DNA of 12,288 bases from DASUSF01 sp036375275. GTDB lineage: Bacteria > Pseudomonadota > Alphaproteobacteria > Geminicoccales > Geminicoccaceae. Of this stretch, positions 1 through 10,739 are shown piece by piece. Positions within the stretch are counted from its first letter, which is position 1. Each line of letters starts with the position of its first letter. The notes beneath the pieces are model-generated. The model saw only the letters and a program-made list of their open reading frames with translations, made no database searches and was not told the origin of the DNA. Location: the NCBI GenBank assembly GCA_036375275.1, contig DASUSF010000222.1, positions 1 to 12,288 on the forward strand, in the 5' to 3' direction. The translations under genes and the position numbers were made by a program.

Positions 1-944
<944 letters not shown>

Positions 945-1019
945 GGGATGGTGCGTATCCCCTCTGGTCGCATGGGACGAGGTCGATCTCGCGCAGGAGG
1001 TTGCCTCTGAAGGTGTAGC
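945..1019 (-). other. folP-glmM intergenic spacer
   Basis: This 75-bp gap separates the folP stop from the glmM ATG. It holds the probable glmM ribosome-binding site (GAGGGG on the minus strand, near 958-964) and an imperfect short dyad around a TCGA centre at about 978-991. I see no convincing promoter, terminator or small gene, so co-transcription of folP and glmM is the simplest reading. Confidence 0.5.
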
Positions 1020-2083
1020 TCAGAGCGTCAGCGAACGCGAGATCTCGAGCGCCTGGCGGGTCGCCGCAACATCGTGCACGCGGAGGATCTGCGCGCCCTG
1101 ATTGACCGCGAGGACATGAACCGCCAGTGAACCGGGGAGCCGCTCGTCGGTCGGCTCGCCGGCGGACAGCCGGGCGATGAAGCTCTTGCGCGAGGCGCCG
1201 AGCGCGAGCGGACGGCCGAGGCAGCGGTACAGGTCGAGGTGGCGGAGGATGTCGAGGTTGTGCTCGACGGTCTTGCCGAAGCCGATGCCGGGTCGAGGAT
1301 CAGCCGGTCGCGACGCAGTCCGGCGGCCTCCAGATCCTCCGCCCGGCGCTCGAGGAACTCGAGCACCTCGAAGCACGCCCGGACGTAGTGCGGCGCCTGC
1401 TGCATGGTGGCGGGGTCGCCGCGCATGTGCATCAGGATCACCGGCACCCCGCACTCGGCCGCGAGCGGCGCCGCCTCGCGGTCGTGGCGGAGCGCGGTCA
1501 CGTCGTTGATGAACGAGGCCCCGGCATCGAGGGCCGCCCGCATGACCGCGGCGTTCCGCGTGTCGATCGAGACCCGGATGGCGTCCGCCGCAAGGGCCCG
1601 GACCACCGGCAGCACCCGCCGGATCTCCTCGTCGACCGGCACCGGCGCGGCGCCGGGCCGGGTCGATTCGCCGCCCACGTCGACGATCGCGGCGCCCTCC
1701 GCGGCGAGCCGGCGGCCGTGCTCGATCGCGCGCTCCGTGCCCATGAAGCGCCCGCCGTCGTGGAAGCTGTCGGGGGTGACGTTCACGATTCCCATGATCA
1801 GGGGCGGCGCCGGGAGCCCGTCCGGCCAGACGCTGCCCCGGCTCAGCGCGTGGAGCCGGGGCAGCCAGGCCGCCCGCTCAGCTTCGTCCTCACCCGCGAG
1901 CCGGGCGAGGAAGGCGGGGATGGAGGTGGTCGAGGCGCTGATGCCGCGCGCGTCGCGGCAGAACAGCTCGAGGCCGGTGCACGCGCCGCTCCCGCCGAGC
2001 CGCCATGCGTGGCCGGTCGCAATGGCCTGATCGGCGGCCTCTTCCTTCAGCAGGCCGAGCGGCCGAAGCGCCCTGAACGTCAT
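1020..2083 (-). CDS. folP: Dihydropteroate synthase FolP, interrupted by an apparent 1-base frameshift
   Basis: FolP joins p-aminobenzoate to dihydropterin pyrophosphate in folate synthesis and is the sulfonamide target. Restoring one base gives a 354-residue protein with every family motif: MGIVNVTPDSF (98-108), GGESTRPGA (137-145), SIDT (172-175), INDV (192-195), DPGIGFGK (264-271), SRK (298-300) and RVHDV (335-339). As given, the frame breaks right after the DP of DPGIGFGK: the plus strand reads gatgccgggtc near 1285-1294, where gatgcccgggtc would keep the frame. The upstream frame then reads an unrelated, Ser/Arg-rich tail to a stop at 1028; the correct frame ends at 1020. About 95 residues precede the catalytic core, starting RALRPLGLL, whereas E. 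coli FolP has 282 residues in all. The start is ATG at 2081-2083; an adjacent in-frame GTG at 2084-2086 is equally possible, and neither has a strong ribosome-binding site. It follows ftsH by about 90 bp. I favour a sequencing error or recent mutation over an old pseudogene. Confidence 0.9.
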
Positions 2084-2141
2084 CACCGCGCGTCCGTGCG
2101 ACCGGAAGACCGGACCGATCGTCCGAGCCGGCCGCCGGCGC

Positions 2142-2173
2142 GCCCGCTTCGTCGGGGCGCCAGAGCAGCGGGC
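2142..2173 (-). terminator. Weak inverted repeat just after ftsH
   Basis: Perfect 7-bp arms, gcccgct at 2142-2148 and agcgggc at 2167-2173, flank an 18-nt loop immediately after the ftsH stop codon. No T-run follows, so it is a poor intrinsic terminator. It could be an mRNA 3' stabilising stem, or chance in GC-rich DNA. Confidence 0.2.
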
Positions 2174-4117
<1,944 letters not shown>

Positions 4118-4216
4118 TTCCGATGCCTCATGCCGTCGACCGTCAGATTCCGGTCGGTAACCACGCGTCCGACACGCCCCTGCCCGACGACCGACGAGCG
4201 CAGCGCTCCATGCTTA

Positions 4217-4244
4217 AAGATAGGCTATCCATGCGGTGAAGCAA
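4217..4244 (-). promoter_or_regulatory. Candidate ftsH promoter overlapping the tilS stop
   Basis: On the minus strand TTGCTT (4239-4244) and TATCTT (4217-4222) are 16 nt apart, in one of the few AT-rich patches of the window. The downstream element in its context, CCTATCT, also resembles the -10 of sigma-32 promoters (CCCATNT), which would suit ftsH as a heat-shock gene in other bacteria; the -35 matches poorly. The tilS stop codon (4225-4227) lies between the two elements, and an 11-bp palindrome, GATAGCCTATC, overlaps the -10. The leader to the ftsH GTG would be roughly 90-95 nt. Pattern-based only. Confidence 0.35.
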
Positions 4245-5571
4245 AGGCGACCTCTCCGCCGTGAGCAGCATGCGGTGCGCCGGCGAGGGGATGCCGCGGC
4301 TCGAGCCGTACCCGGATGTCGTCGAGCGCGAGCGCGCCCGGCCGGACGAGGCCGAGCTGCGGCACCGCGACCAGCTCGCCCGCCTGCTCGATCGCCGGCA
4401 GGCCTTCCCCGACCCGCCGGTCGACCGGGCGGTGCGGACGCGCTTCGGCGAGCCGTCGGCGCATCCGCCAGCCCTGCTCGCCGAGCGCGACCACCGCGAG
4501 GTCGCTCCGCCCGCAGAGGCTGGTCACCCGGAAGCGGTGGTCGAACCAGACGGCGCGCCCGAGCGACTGCCGGTCGCAGCGGATCGCGCCGCTTTCGCGC
4601 ACCGCCCGGAGCCGGGCGCCGGCGCGTTCCAGCCGCACGCCGGCGAGCGTCGCGACCCTCGCCCCCGCAGCGAGGGCCTCGCTCAGGCGGGCGAGCGCCG
4701 TCGAGCGCGGCGGATAGACGTTGCCGCCGACCGTGAGCAGGACCCGGAGCAGAATGTCCGGGCGGAGTTCGGCCGCGGCGTCGGCGTACGCCGGCTGATC
4801 GAGATCGATGAAGCCCAGAGGGTCGACCCGGGCGTGCCGGGCGAGCCAGTCGGCGAGGCACCGGTCGTGCGCCGACCGCCTGGCCGCGAGCCGATGGTCG
4901 ATGGCCGGAAGATCCGGTTGCGGGGGGCGCCGGAGCGCCGTCCTGGCGAAGGCCGGAGAGCGGTTAGACGGGTCCTCGATCCAGGGATGCCTCGAGCGGC
5001 GGAGGATCTGGATCAGCTCCGCCTTCGGCACCGTGAGCAGCGGTCGGAGCAGGCGGAGGTCCCGCCGCTCGACCACCGCCGCCATGCCCGCGAGCCCGCG
5101 CGGACCGCTCCCCCGGACGCGCCGGAGCGCCACGGTCTCGGCCTGATCGTCCCGGTGGTGCGCGAGCAGGAGGTGCAGGATGCCCGCCGCCCGGCAGTGC
5201 TCCTCCAGGAGACGGTAGCGCGCTTCCCGGGCCCGCGCCTGGATGCCGCTCGCCGGCTTGTCCCCCGTCCAGGGGAGGACGACCTGCGCGACGCCCAGGC
5301 GGCGCACCCATTGCCCTACCATCGCCGCTTCGTCGGTTGAGCCGGCGCGGAGGCCGTGGTCGACCGTCAGGGCGAGCAGCGAGCCGCCGCGGGCGCGCGC
5401 CCAGGTCACGAGCAGGAGGGTGAGGGCGAGGCTGTCGGGCCCTCCCGAGACCGCGACCGCCAGCTTCGGCTGGGCCTCGAACGGGCCGAGCCGCTCGAGC
5501 AGGCGGGCGAACGCGGCGTCGTCGATGCCCCGGTCGCACCGGTCACGCGCAGCCGGCGCGGGTGCGCTCAC
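4225..5571 (-). CDS. tilS: tRNA(Ile)-lysidine synthetase TilS
   Basis: TilS uses ATP and lysine to change C34 of the CAU-anticodon tRNA-Ile to lysidine, so that it reads AUA rather than AUG. The 448-residue product has the N-type ATP-pyrophosphatase P-loop SGGPDS at 42-47, the family motif HHRDDQAET at 138-146 followed by RGSG and GLAGM, and the substrate-loop motif EDPSN at 199-203. The C-terminal part includes AGELVAVPQLGL, typical of the TilS C-terminal domain. The only in-frame start that keeps the N-terminal helix is GTG at 5569-5571. This lies inside the 3' end of cpoB, giving a 29-bp overlap, so translation is probably coupled. The upstream GGTGG is close to the start (about 3 nt) and weak. 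A tilS gene between cpoB and ftsH is a recurring alphaproteobacterial order. Confidence 0.95.
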   Translation of the reverse strand: MSAPAPAARDRCDRGIDDAAFARLLERLGPFEAQPKLAVAVSGGPDSLALTLLLVTWARARGGSLLALTVDHGLRAGSTDEAAMVGQWVRRLGVAQVVLPWTGDKPASGIQARAREARYRLLEEHCRAAGILHLLLAHHRDDQAETVALRRVRGSGPRGLAGMAAVVERRDLRLLRPLLTVPKAELIQILRRSRHPWIEDPSNRSPAFARTALRRPPQPDLPAIDHRLAARRSAHDRCLADWLARHARVDPLGFIDLDQPAYADAAAELRPDILLRVLLTVGGNVYPPRSTALARLSEALAAGARVATLAGVRLERAGARLRAVRESGAIRCDRQSLGRAVWFDHRFRVTSLCGRSDLAVVALGEQGWRMRRRLAEARPHRPVDRRVGEGLPAIEQAGELVAVPQLGLVRPGALALDDIRVRLEPRHPLAGAPHAAHGGEVAFASPHG

Positions 5572-6487
5572 GATCCACCGCCTGGCGGATGTGGGCCGGC
5601 GCGTCCGGAAACTCGCTGTCGAGCTCCTCGTAGGACAGGCACGCCTTGTCGCTCTCGCCGAGGCCCTGCAGCGACATGCCGAGCTTGAGGAGATTGTCGG
5701 CCGCCTTGGGCGCGTCCGGGCCGTAGGTCCGGTAGTTGCGGGCGAAGACCGCGGCCGCCGCCGCGTAGTTCTTGCGCACGTAGTGGGTCTCGGCGAGCCA
5801 GTAGGCCGCGTTGGCGGCGAGCGGATGCTCGTCGTTCATCTCGACGAACAGTTCGAGCGCCCGCTCCGCGGCGGCGTAGTCGCCCGCGCGCAGGAGGTTC
5901 ATCGCCTGCTCGTACTGCTCCTCCGGCGGTAGCGAGCTCCGCTCGGGCGGCGTGCTGGCGCCCGGGTCGGGGCGCGGCAGGCCCTGGAGCGCGCTCTCCG
6001 GCACCGTGCCGAGCTCGCCTTCGCGCGGGGCCGGCACCGGCGGCACGACGGGAAGATCCGGCGCGCCGCCCTCCCGTTGGCTGAGCGGCACCTCCGGGGC
6101 CTCGGCCAGTGATCCGTCCGGCGAACCGGCGGTGCCGTCTCCGGTCGCGAGCCTCTCCTCGAGGCCGCGCAGCCGGTCGTCGAGGTCGCCCACCAGCTGG
6201 TCGAAGCGCTCGCCCAGCCGCCGCTCCTGGAACTCCAGCCGCTCGATCCGCCCGGTCAGCCGCCGGATCTCCTCCTCGAGACGCTCGAGCCGGACCTCGA
6301 AGCGCGCGAGTCGGTTGGGATCGGACGCCTGGACCGGCAGCAAGCCCCGAAGCGCCCGGGCCTCGGCCTGGACCCGGGCCAGGTCGTGGGCGAGTCCGGC
6401 GACCCCGGCGCTGGCTTGCTCGGGCCCGATCAGCAGCAGACCGGCCAGGGCCAGCACCGGCGCGGCGCGGGCGAGTCTGGATCGCAT
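5543..6487 (-). CDS. cpoB: Tol-Pal system protein CpoB (YbgF)
   Basis: CpoB is a periplasmic protein that in E. coli links the Tol-Pal machine to PBP1B-dependent peptidoglycan synthesis during constriction. The 314-residue product starts with a Sec signal peptide (hydrophobic core about 8-20, likely cleavage after ASA at 25-27). A heptad-like coiled coil at about 55-115, rich in Arg, Glu and Leu, is the usual trimerisation segment. A Pro/Gly/Ser linker follows (about 118-187). The C-terminal TPR region starts with EEQYEQAMNLLRAGDYAAAE (189-208), the signature of this family, and includes NYRTYGPDAPKAADNLLKLG. The ATG at 6485-6487 lies 9 bp after the pal stop; GAGG, overlapping that stop, is 7 nt from the ATG. 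The linker is longer and the coiled coil larger than in E. coli YbgF (263 residues). Confidence 0.94.
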   Translation of the reverse strand: MRSRLARAAPVLALAGLLLIGPEQASAGVAGLAHDLARVQAEARALRGLLPVQASDPNRLARFEVRLERLEEEIRRLTGRIERLEFQERRLGERFDQLVGDLDDRLRGLEERLATGDGTAGSPDGSLAEAPEVPLSQREGGAPDLPVVPPVPAPREGELGTVPESALQGLPRPDPGASTPPERSSLPPEEQYEQAMNLLRAGDYAAAERALELFVEMNDEHPLAANAAYWLAETHYVRKNYAAAAAVFARNYRTYGPDAPKAADNLLKLGMSLQGLGESDKACLSYEELDSEFPDAPAHIRQAVDRERTRAGCA

Positions 6488-6496
6488 CCCCCGGCC

Positions 6497-7048
6497 TCAG
6501 TTGACCGTGTTGACCACGGTCACCGCCCGGCGGTTCCTGGCGTACGCATCCTCGCTGCTCTCCGCCACCGCCGGCCGTTCCTCGCCATACGAGATGGTCA
6601 GGATCCGGCTCGCCGGCACGTTCAGCGCGACCAGGTAGTTCTTGACGGCGTTGGCCCGACGGTCGCCGAGGGCGAGGTTGTACTCGCGGGTGCCGCGCTC
6701 GTCCGTGTGCCCCTCGATCGTGACGTTCAGGTCGGGGTAGCCCAGCAGCCAGGCCGCCTGGCGGTCGAGGATGCCGGTCGCCTGGGAGTTCAGGACCGCG
6801 CTGTCGTAGTCGAAGAACACCCGGTCGCCGACCGTCAGTTCGAGGTCCTCCTGGCTCCCGGGCTCGACGCCCGGCGGCAGATCGGAGGTCGAGACGCCGG
6901 CTCCGGATCCGGCCCCGGTCCGGGCATCGCCGGGCGCGCCCATGCCGCCGGCCACGCCCGGGTCCATCTGGGATGGCGGCATCTCGTCGGGCGACGAGCA
7001 GGCGGCCAGCGCCGCAAGCGCCAGAGCGGAGACGAACAGCCTCATCAT
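6497..7048 (-). CDS. pal: Peptidoglycan-associated lipoprotein Pal
   Basis: Pal is the outer-membrane lipoprotein of the Tol-Pal system; it binds meso-diaminopimelate in peptidoglycan and TolB. The 183-residue product has a lipoprotein signal with lipobox LAAC (14-17), making Cys17 the acylated residue. A low-complexity Gly/Pro/Ser linker (about 18-65) leads to an OmpA-like domain (about 70-183) with VFFDYDSA (78-85) and GHTDERGTREYNLALGDRRA (113-132), including the Asp and Arg used for peptidoglycan binding. The frame is open further upstream, to a start at 7183, but that would put 45 Arg-rich residues before the lipoprotein signal and overlap tolB. I therefore chose ATG at 7046-7048, with GGAG 10 nt upstream; the next codon is also ATG. 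The 97-bp gap after tolB holds a promoter candidate and a perfect dyad. Confidence 0.96.
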   Translation of the reverse strand: MMRLFVSALALAALAACSSPDEMPPSQMDPGVAGGMGAPGDARTGAGSGAGVSTSDLPPGVEPGSQEDLELTVGDRVFFDYDSAVLNSQATGILDRQAAWLLGYPDLNVTIEGHTDERGTREYNLALGDRRANAVKNYLVALNVPASRILTISYGEERPAVAESSEDAYARNRRAVTVVNTVN

Positions 7049-7069
7049 GTGTCGTGAGCTCCATCCAGC

Positions 7070-7086
7070 CGACGCTCGGAGCGTCG
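7070..7086 (-). promoter_or_regulatory. Perfect 17-bp dyad upstream of pal
   Basis: The sequence cgacgctc-g-gagcgtcg is a perfect inverted repeat with 8-bp arms and a one-base centre. It sits 21 bp before the pal ATG and just downstream of a promoter candidate. It could be an operator near the transcription start, or an mRNA hairpin (6-bp stem, 5-nt loop) in the pal leader. No T-run follows, so it is not an intrinsic terminator. Function unknown. Confidence 0.35.
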
Positions 7087-7096
7087 GGCCACTCGA

Positions 7097-7125
7097 AGGG
7101 TAGAGCGGTCCGGCGGCCCGATCAA
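7097..7125 (-). promoter_or_regulatory. Candidate internal promoter for pal
   Basis: On the minus strand TTGATC (7120-7125) and TACCCT (7097-7102) are separated by exactly 17 nt, with moderate matches to sigma-70 elements. It lies in the tolB-pal gap, the widest gap within the tolQ-to-tilS run. Separate expression of pal would fit the larger number of Pal molecules known in E. coli. Pattern-based only. Confidence 0.28.
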
Positions 7126-7145
7126 CCGCACGCCGCCATGCCGCT

Positions 7146-8467
7146 TCAAGGGATGATGTTCGACCAGTCCGGGTCGGACGCATCGGTCGGGGTCGGGACG
7201 AGGCGCTCGTTGTAGCCGGTGACGTCGATGCTCATCAGCCGGCTCCGCCCGGTGCGCGGGTCCTTGCGGCTGAACAGGATCACCCGCCCGTTGGGCGCGA
7301 AGGTCGGCCCCTCGTCGAACGCGCTCCGGGTCAGGAGCCGCTCGTTGCTGCCGTCCGGCCGCATCACGCCGATGTGGAAGAAGCCGCCGTCGATCTTGGT
7401 GAACGCGATCAGGTCGCCACGCGGCGACCAGGCCGGGCTGCCATACTGGCCGCCGCCAAAGCTGATCCGCCGGGGCTCGCCGCCGCGCGCCGACATCACG
7501 TAGAGCTGCGGCGTGCCCGCCCGGTCCGAGTTGAACACGATCTGCCCCCCGTCCGGCGAGAACGAGGACGAGGTGTCGATCGCCGGATGGTTGGTGATAC
7601 GGGTCTGCCGGCCGCTCGCGAGGTCGAGCAGATGGATCTCCGAGTTGCCGGCCGCCGCCACGGTGAGCGCCACGGTCTGCCCGCCAGGCGAGAAGTGCGG
7701 CGCGAAGGTCATGTCGTCGAACTGGCCGAGGACCCGCTCCTGGCCGGTCCTGAGATCCATCAGCTGGACCTGGGGCACCGTCCCGGCATAGCGGAGATAG
7801 GCGAGCGAGGTCACGCTCGGGTCGAAGCGGGGCGTGAGCACGAGGTCGCCGCCGTCGCTCAGGTAGCGATGGTTCTCGCCGTCCTGATCCATGACCGCGA
7901 TCCGCTTGATCCGGTCGGTCGCTGCCCCGGTCTCGGCGATGTACGCGATCCGGGTGTCGAAATAACCGCTCTCGCCGGTCAGGCGCTCGTAGACCGCGTC
8001 GGCCACCTTGTGCGCGATGCGGCGCCACTGGTCCTCGCTGGTCTGCAGCCGCAGCCCGCGCATCTGCACGCCCGCGAACACGTCCCAGAGCCGGAACTCG
8101 ACCACCAGCCCGTCGCCGCTCGCCTGCACCTGCCCGGTGACCAGCGCCTGGGCGTTGATCTGCCGCCAGTCGGCGAAGCGCGGCAGCGTGCGCAGCTGCT
8201 CCGGCGACTGGATGAAGGCCCGCCGGTCGAGCGGTCGGAACAGGCCGGAGCGCTCCAGGTCGGCGGCGACCACGTCGGCGATCGCGCTCCCGAGCCGCTG
8301 CTCCTCGGCCGAGGCGCCGTAGAACTCGCTGACCGCGATGGGAAGAGGCTCGACCACCCCTTCGGTGATGTCGAGCTCGATCTGGGCCGGCGCCGGGGTG
8401 GCGAGCGCGACGACGGAGAGGGCCATGGCCAGACGGATCACGGCGCGGCGGGCGAGGCTCACGATCA

Positions 8468-8468
<1 letters not shown>
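7146..8468 (-). CDS. tolB: Tol-Pal system protein TolB
   Basis: TolB is the periplasmic partner of TolA and Pal; it controls whether Pal is free to bind peptidoglycan. The 440-residue product has a Sec signal peptide, likely cleaved after APA (26-28). The mature N-terminus QIELDITEGVVEPLPIAV is the segment that contacts TolA in E. coli. An N-terminal alpha/beta domain (about 29-165) precedes a six-bladed beta-propeller (about 170-435), seen as repeats such as FSPGGQ (259-264), FSPDGGQIVF (303-312), WSPRGDLIAF (347-356) and FAPNGRVILF (390-399). The ATG at 8466-8468 overlaps the tolA stop in TGATG, a coupling arrangement. The AGGAG before it is only 3 nt from ATG but 9 nt from an in-frame GTG two codons later, so either start may be used. 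A longer in-frame start at 8558 would bury the signal peptide and is rejected. Confidence 0.97.
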
Positions 8469-9424
<956 letters not shown>

Positions 9425-9432
9425 GGTCGTGC

Positions 9433-9903
9433 TCAGCGATCCTCGGCGGCTGCCGGCCGGGGCTGATCGAACTCCGTGATCAGGGCCACCTTGGTGAACC
9501 CGGCGCCGTGGATCGCGCCCATCACCTCCATCACGCGTCCGTAGGCGATGCCCCGGTCACCGCGGACGAAGATCCGGGCCTCGGGATTGCGCTCGGTGAT
9601 CGCGACGAGGCGGGGCGCGAGCTGGTCGAGGTCGAGCTCGCTGTCCTGGAGGAAGACCGCGCCTTCGCGGGTCACTGACACGGTGAGTGGCTCGTCCTGG
9701 CCCGGCAGCGGCGAGCTCCTCGCCTCCGGCAGGTCGACGTTGACCCCGACCGTGAGCAGCGGGGCCGTGACCATGAACACGATCAGCAGGACGAGCATCA
9801 CGTCGACGAACGGCGTGACGTTGATCTCCGACATGCGCGGGCGCCGCCGGCGCCGGCCCGTCCCCTCGCGCGGCGCGTGGTCGGGGTTGGTGATCGTGAC
9901 CAC
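9433..9903 (-). CDS. tolR: Tol-Pal system protein TolR
   Basis: TolR is an ExbD-family component of the TolQR proton channel. The 156-residue product has a basic cytoplasmic N-terminus (GRRRRRPR at 16-23) and then MSEINVTPFVDVMLVLLIVF. The single membrane span is about 33-52, with Asp34 as the proton-carrying residue equivalent to Asp23 of E. coli TolR. The periplasmic domain (about 55-156) contains IFVRGDRGIAYGRVMEVM, typical of ExbD/TolR. The start is a GTG at 9901-9903, three bases after the tolQ stop. No good ribosome-binding site is visible, so translation is probably coupled to tolQ. An internal ATG at residue 24 would remove the basic segment and is less likely. Confidence 0.96.
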   Translation of the reverse strand: MVTITNPDHAPREGTGRRRRRPRMSEINVTPFVDVMLVLLIVFMVTAPLLTVGVNVDLPEARSSPLPGQDEPLTVSVTREGAVFLQDSELDLDQLAPRLVAITERNPEARIFVRGDRGIAYGRVMEVMGAIHGAGFTKVALITEFDQPRPAAAEDR

Positions 9904-9906
9904 GGC

Positions 9907-10656
9907 TCAGGCGGCCCGGCTGCTGTCCAGCCCGGACGGCCGGCTGCGGTCGAGCTCGCGCGAGAGCACCACGCCGAACTCGTCGGCGAAGCTCGAGACG
10001 CGGGTGGTGTAGCGGTCGAGATCGCCCGAGAGCTTGTTGAACGCGACCACCGCCGGGATCGCCGCGACCAGGCCCATCGCGGTCGCGAGCAGCGCTTCGG
10101 CGATGCCCGGGGCGACGACCGCGAGCGTCGTGTTCTTGGTCAGCGCGATCGACTGGAAGCTGTTCATGATCCCCCAGACGGTTCCGAACAGGCCGACGAA
10201 GGGGGCGGTCGAGCCGATCGTCGCCAGCGAGGGCAGGTAGCGCTCGAGGAGATCCACCTCGCGGTCGAGGGTCAGGCTCATGACCTTGCCGATCCGGTCG
10301 AGGAGGCTGCGCTGCCCGGCTCCGGGCGGCGGCTTCGGCGCCTCCCGCCACTCCTCCATGGCGGCGGCGAAGATCATCGCCATCGGATGATCGGCGGTCC
10401 GGCCGAGGCGCTGGTAGAGATCGTCGAGCGGCGCTCCGGACCAGAAGGCGCGCTCGAAGTCCTGCGCCTTCTTGCGCAGCCGCGCGAGGCGGAACGCCTT
10501 GTCGAAGATCACCGTCCACGACCAGACCGAGGCCACGATCAGGAGCGCCATGACGGCCTTGACGACCGGGTCGGCCTGCGCGATCAGCGACCAGAGGCCG
10601 AAGCTGACCGTCTCGTCGCCGGCCAGCTGCAACGCCGTGACGGCGTTCTCTTCCAT
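9907..10656 (-). CDS. tolQ: Tol-Pal system protein TolQ
   Basis: TolQ is the MotA/ExbB-type subunit of the inner-membrane proton channel that powers TolA. The 249-residue product has spans at about 32-51, 142-164 and 178-206. The diagnostic segment TIGSTAPFVGLFGTVWGIM is at 146-164 and is followed by EALLATAMGLVAAIPAVVAF (187-206). A cytoplasmic loop with basic and Pro-rich stretches lies between spans 1 and 2. Length is close to the family's usual 225-240 residues. The ATG at 10654-10656 has GGAG 10 nt upstream. The 83-bp gap after ybgC contains a promoter candidate. tolQ heads a tightly packed set (tolQ-tolR 3 bp, tolR-tolA 8 bp, tolA-tolB overlapping by 1 base). Confidence 0.97.
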   Translation of the reverse strand: MEENAVTALQLAGDETVSFGLWSLIAQADPVVKAVMALLIVASVWSWTVIFDKAFRLARLRKKAQDFERAFWSGAPLDDLYQRLGRTADHPMAMIFAAAMEEWREAPKPPPGAGQRSLLDRIGKVMSLTLDREVDLLERYLPSLATIGSTAPFVGLFGTVWGIMNSFQSIALTKNTTLAVVAPGIAEALLATAMGLVAAIPAVVAFNKLSGDLDRYTTRVSSFADEFGVVLSRELDRSRPSGLDSSRAA

Positions 10657-10698
10657 GAGCCCGATTCTCCGAACGGTCGACCTTTTCGCGTCACGCTA

Positions 10699-10727
10699 GA
10701 GATAGAGAGTGATCCACCGGCTCACAA
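10699..10727 (-). promoter_or_regulatory. Candidate tolQ promoter with an internal dyad
   Basis: On the minus strand TTGTGA (10722-10727) and TATCTC (10699-10704) are exactly 17 nt apart, in the ybgC-tolQ gap. An imperfect 17-bp dyad, GTGA-N-CC-N3-GG-N-TCAC (10709-10725), covers the spacer and part of the -35 and could be an operator. The leader to the tolQ ATG would be about 40 nt. Pattern-based only. Confidence 0.33.
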
Positions 10728-10739
10728 CGGCCGCGCGGG

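Noticed and set aside
1280..1295. Programmed -1 frameshift in folP
   Set aside because: A -1 slip after CCG would restore the protein, but there is no X-XXY-YYZ heptamer and FolP is not known to use recoding. A missing base is simpler.
4261..5340. Plus-strand open frame of 359 codons opposite tilS
   Set aside because: TilS on the minus strand carries all family motifs; the plus-strand product is low-complexity Arg/Pro/Ala.
6497..7183. Longer 228-codon version of pal
   Set aside because: It would place 45 Arg-rich residues before the lipoprotein signal and overlap tolB; the ATG at 7048 has a ribosome-binding site and puts the lipobox at residue 17.
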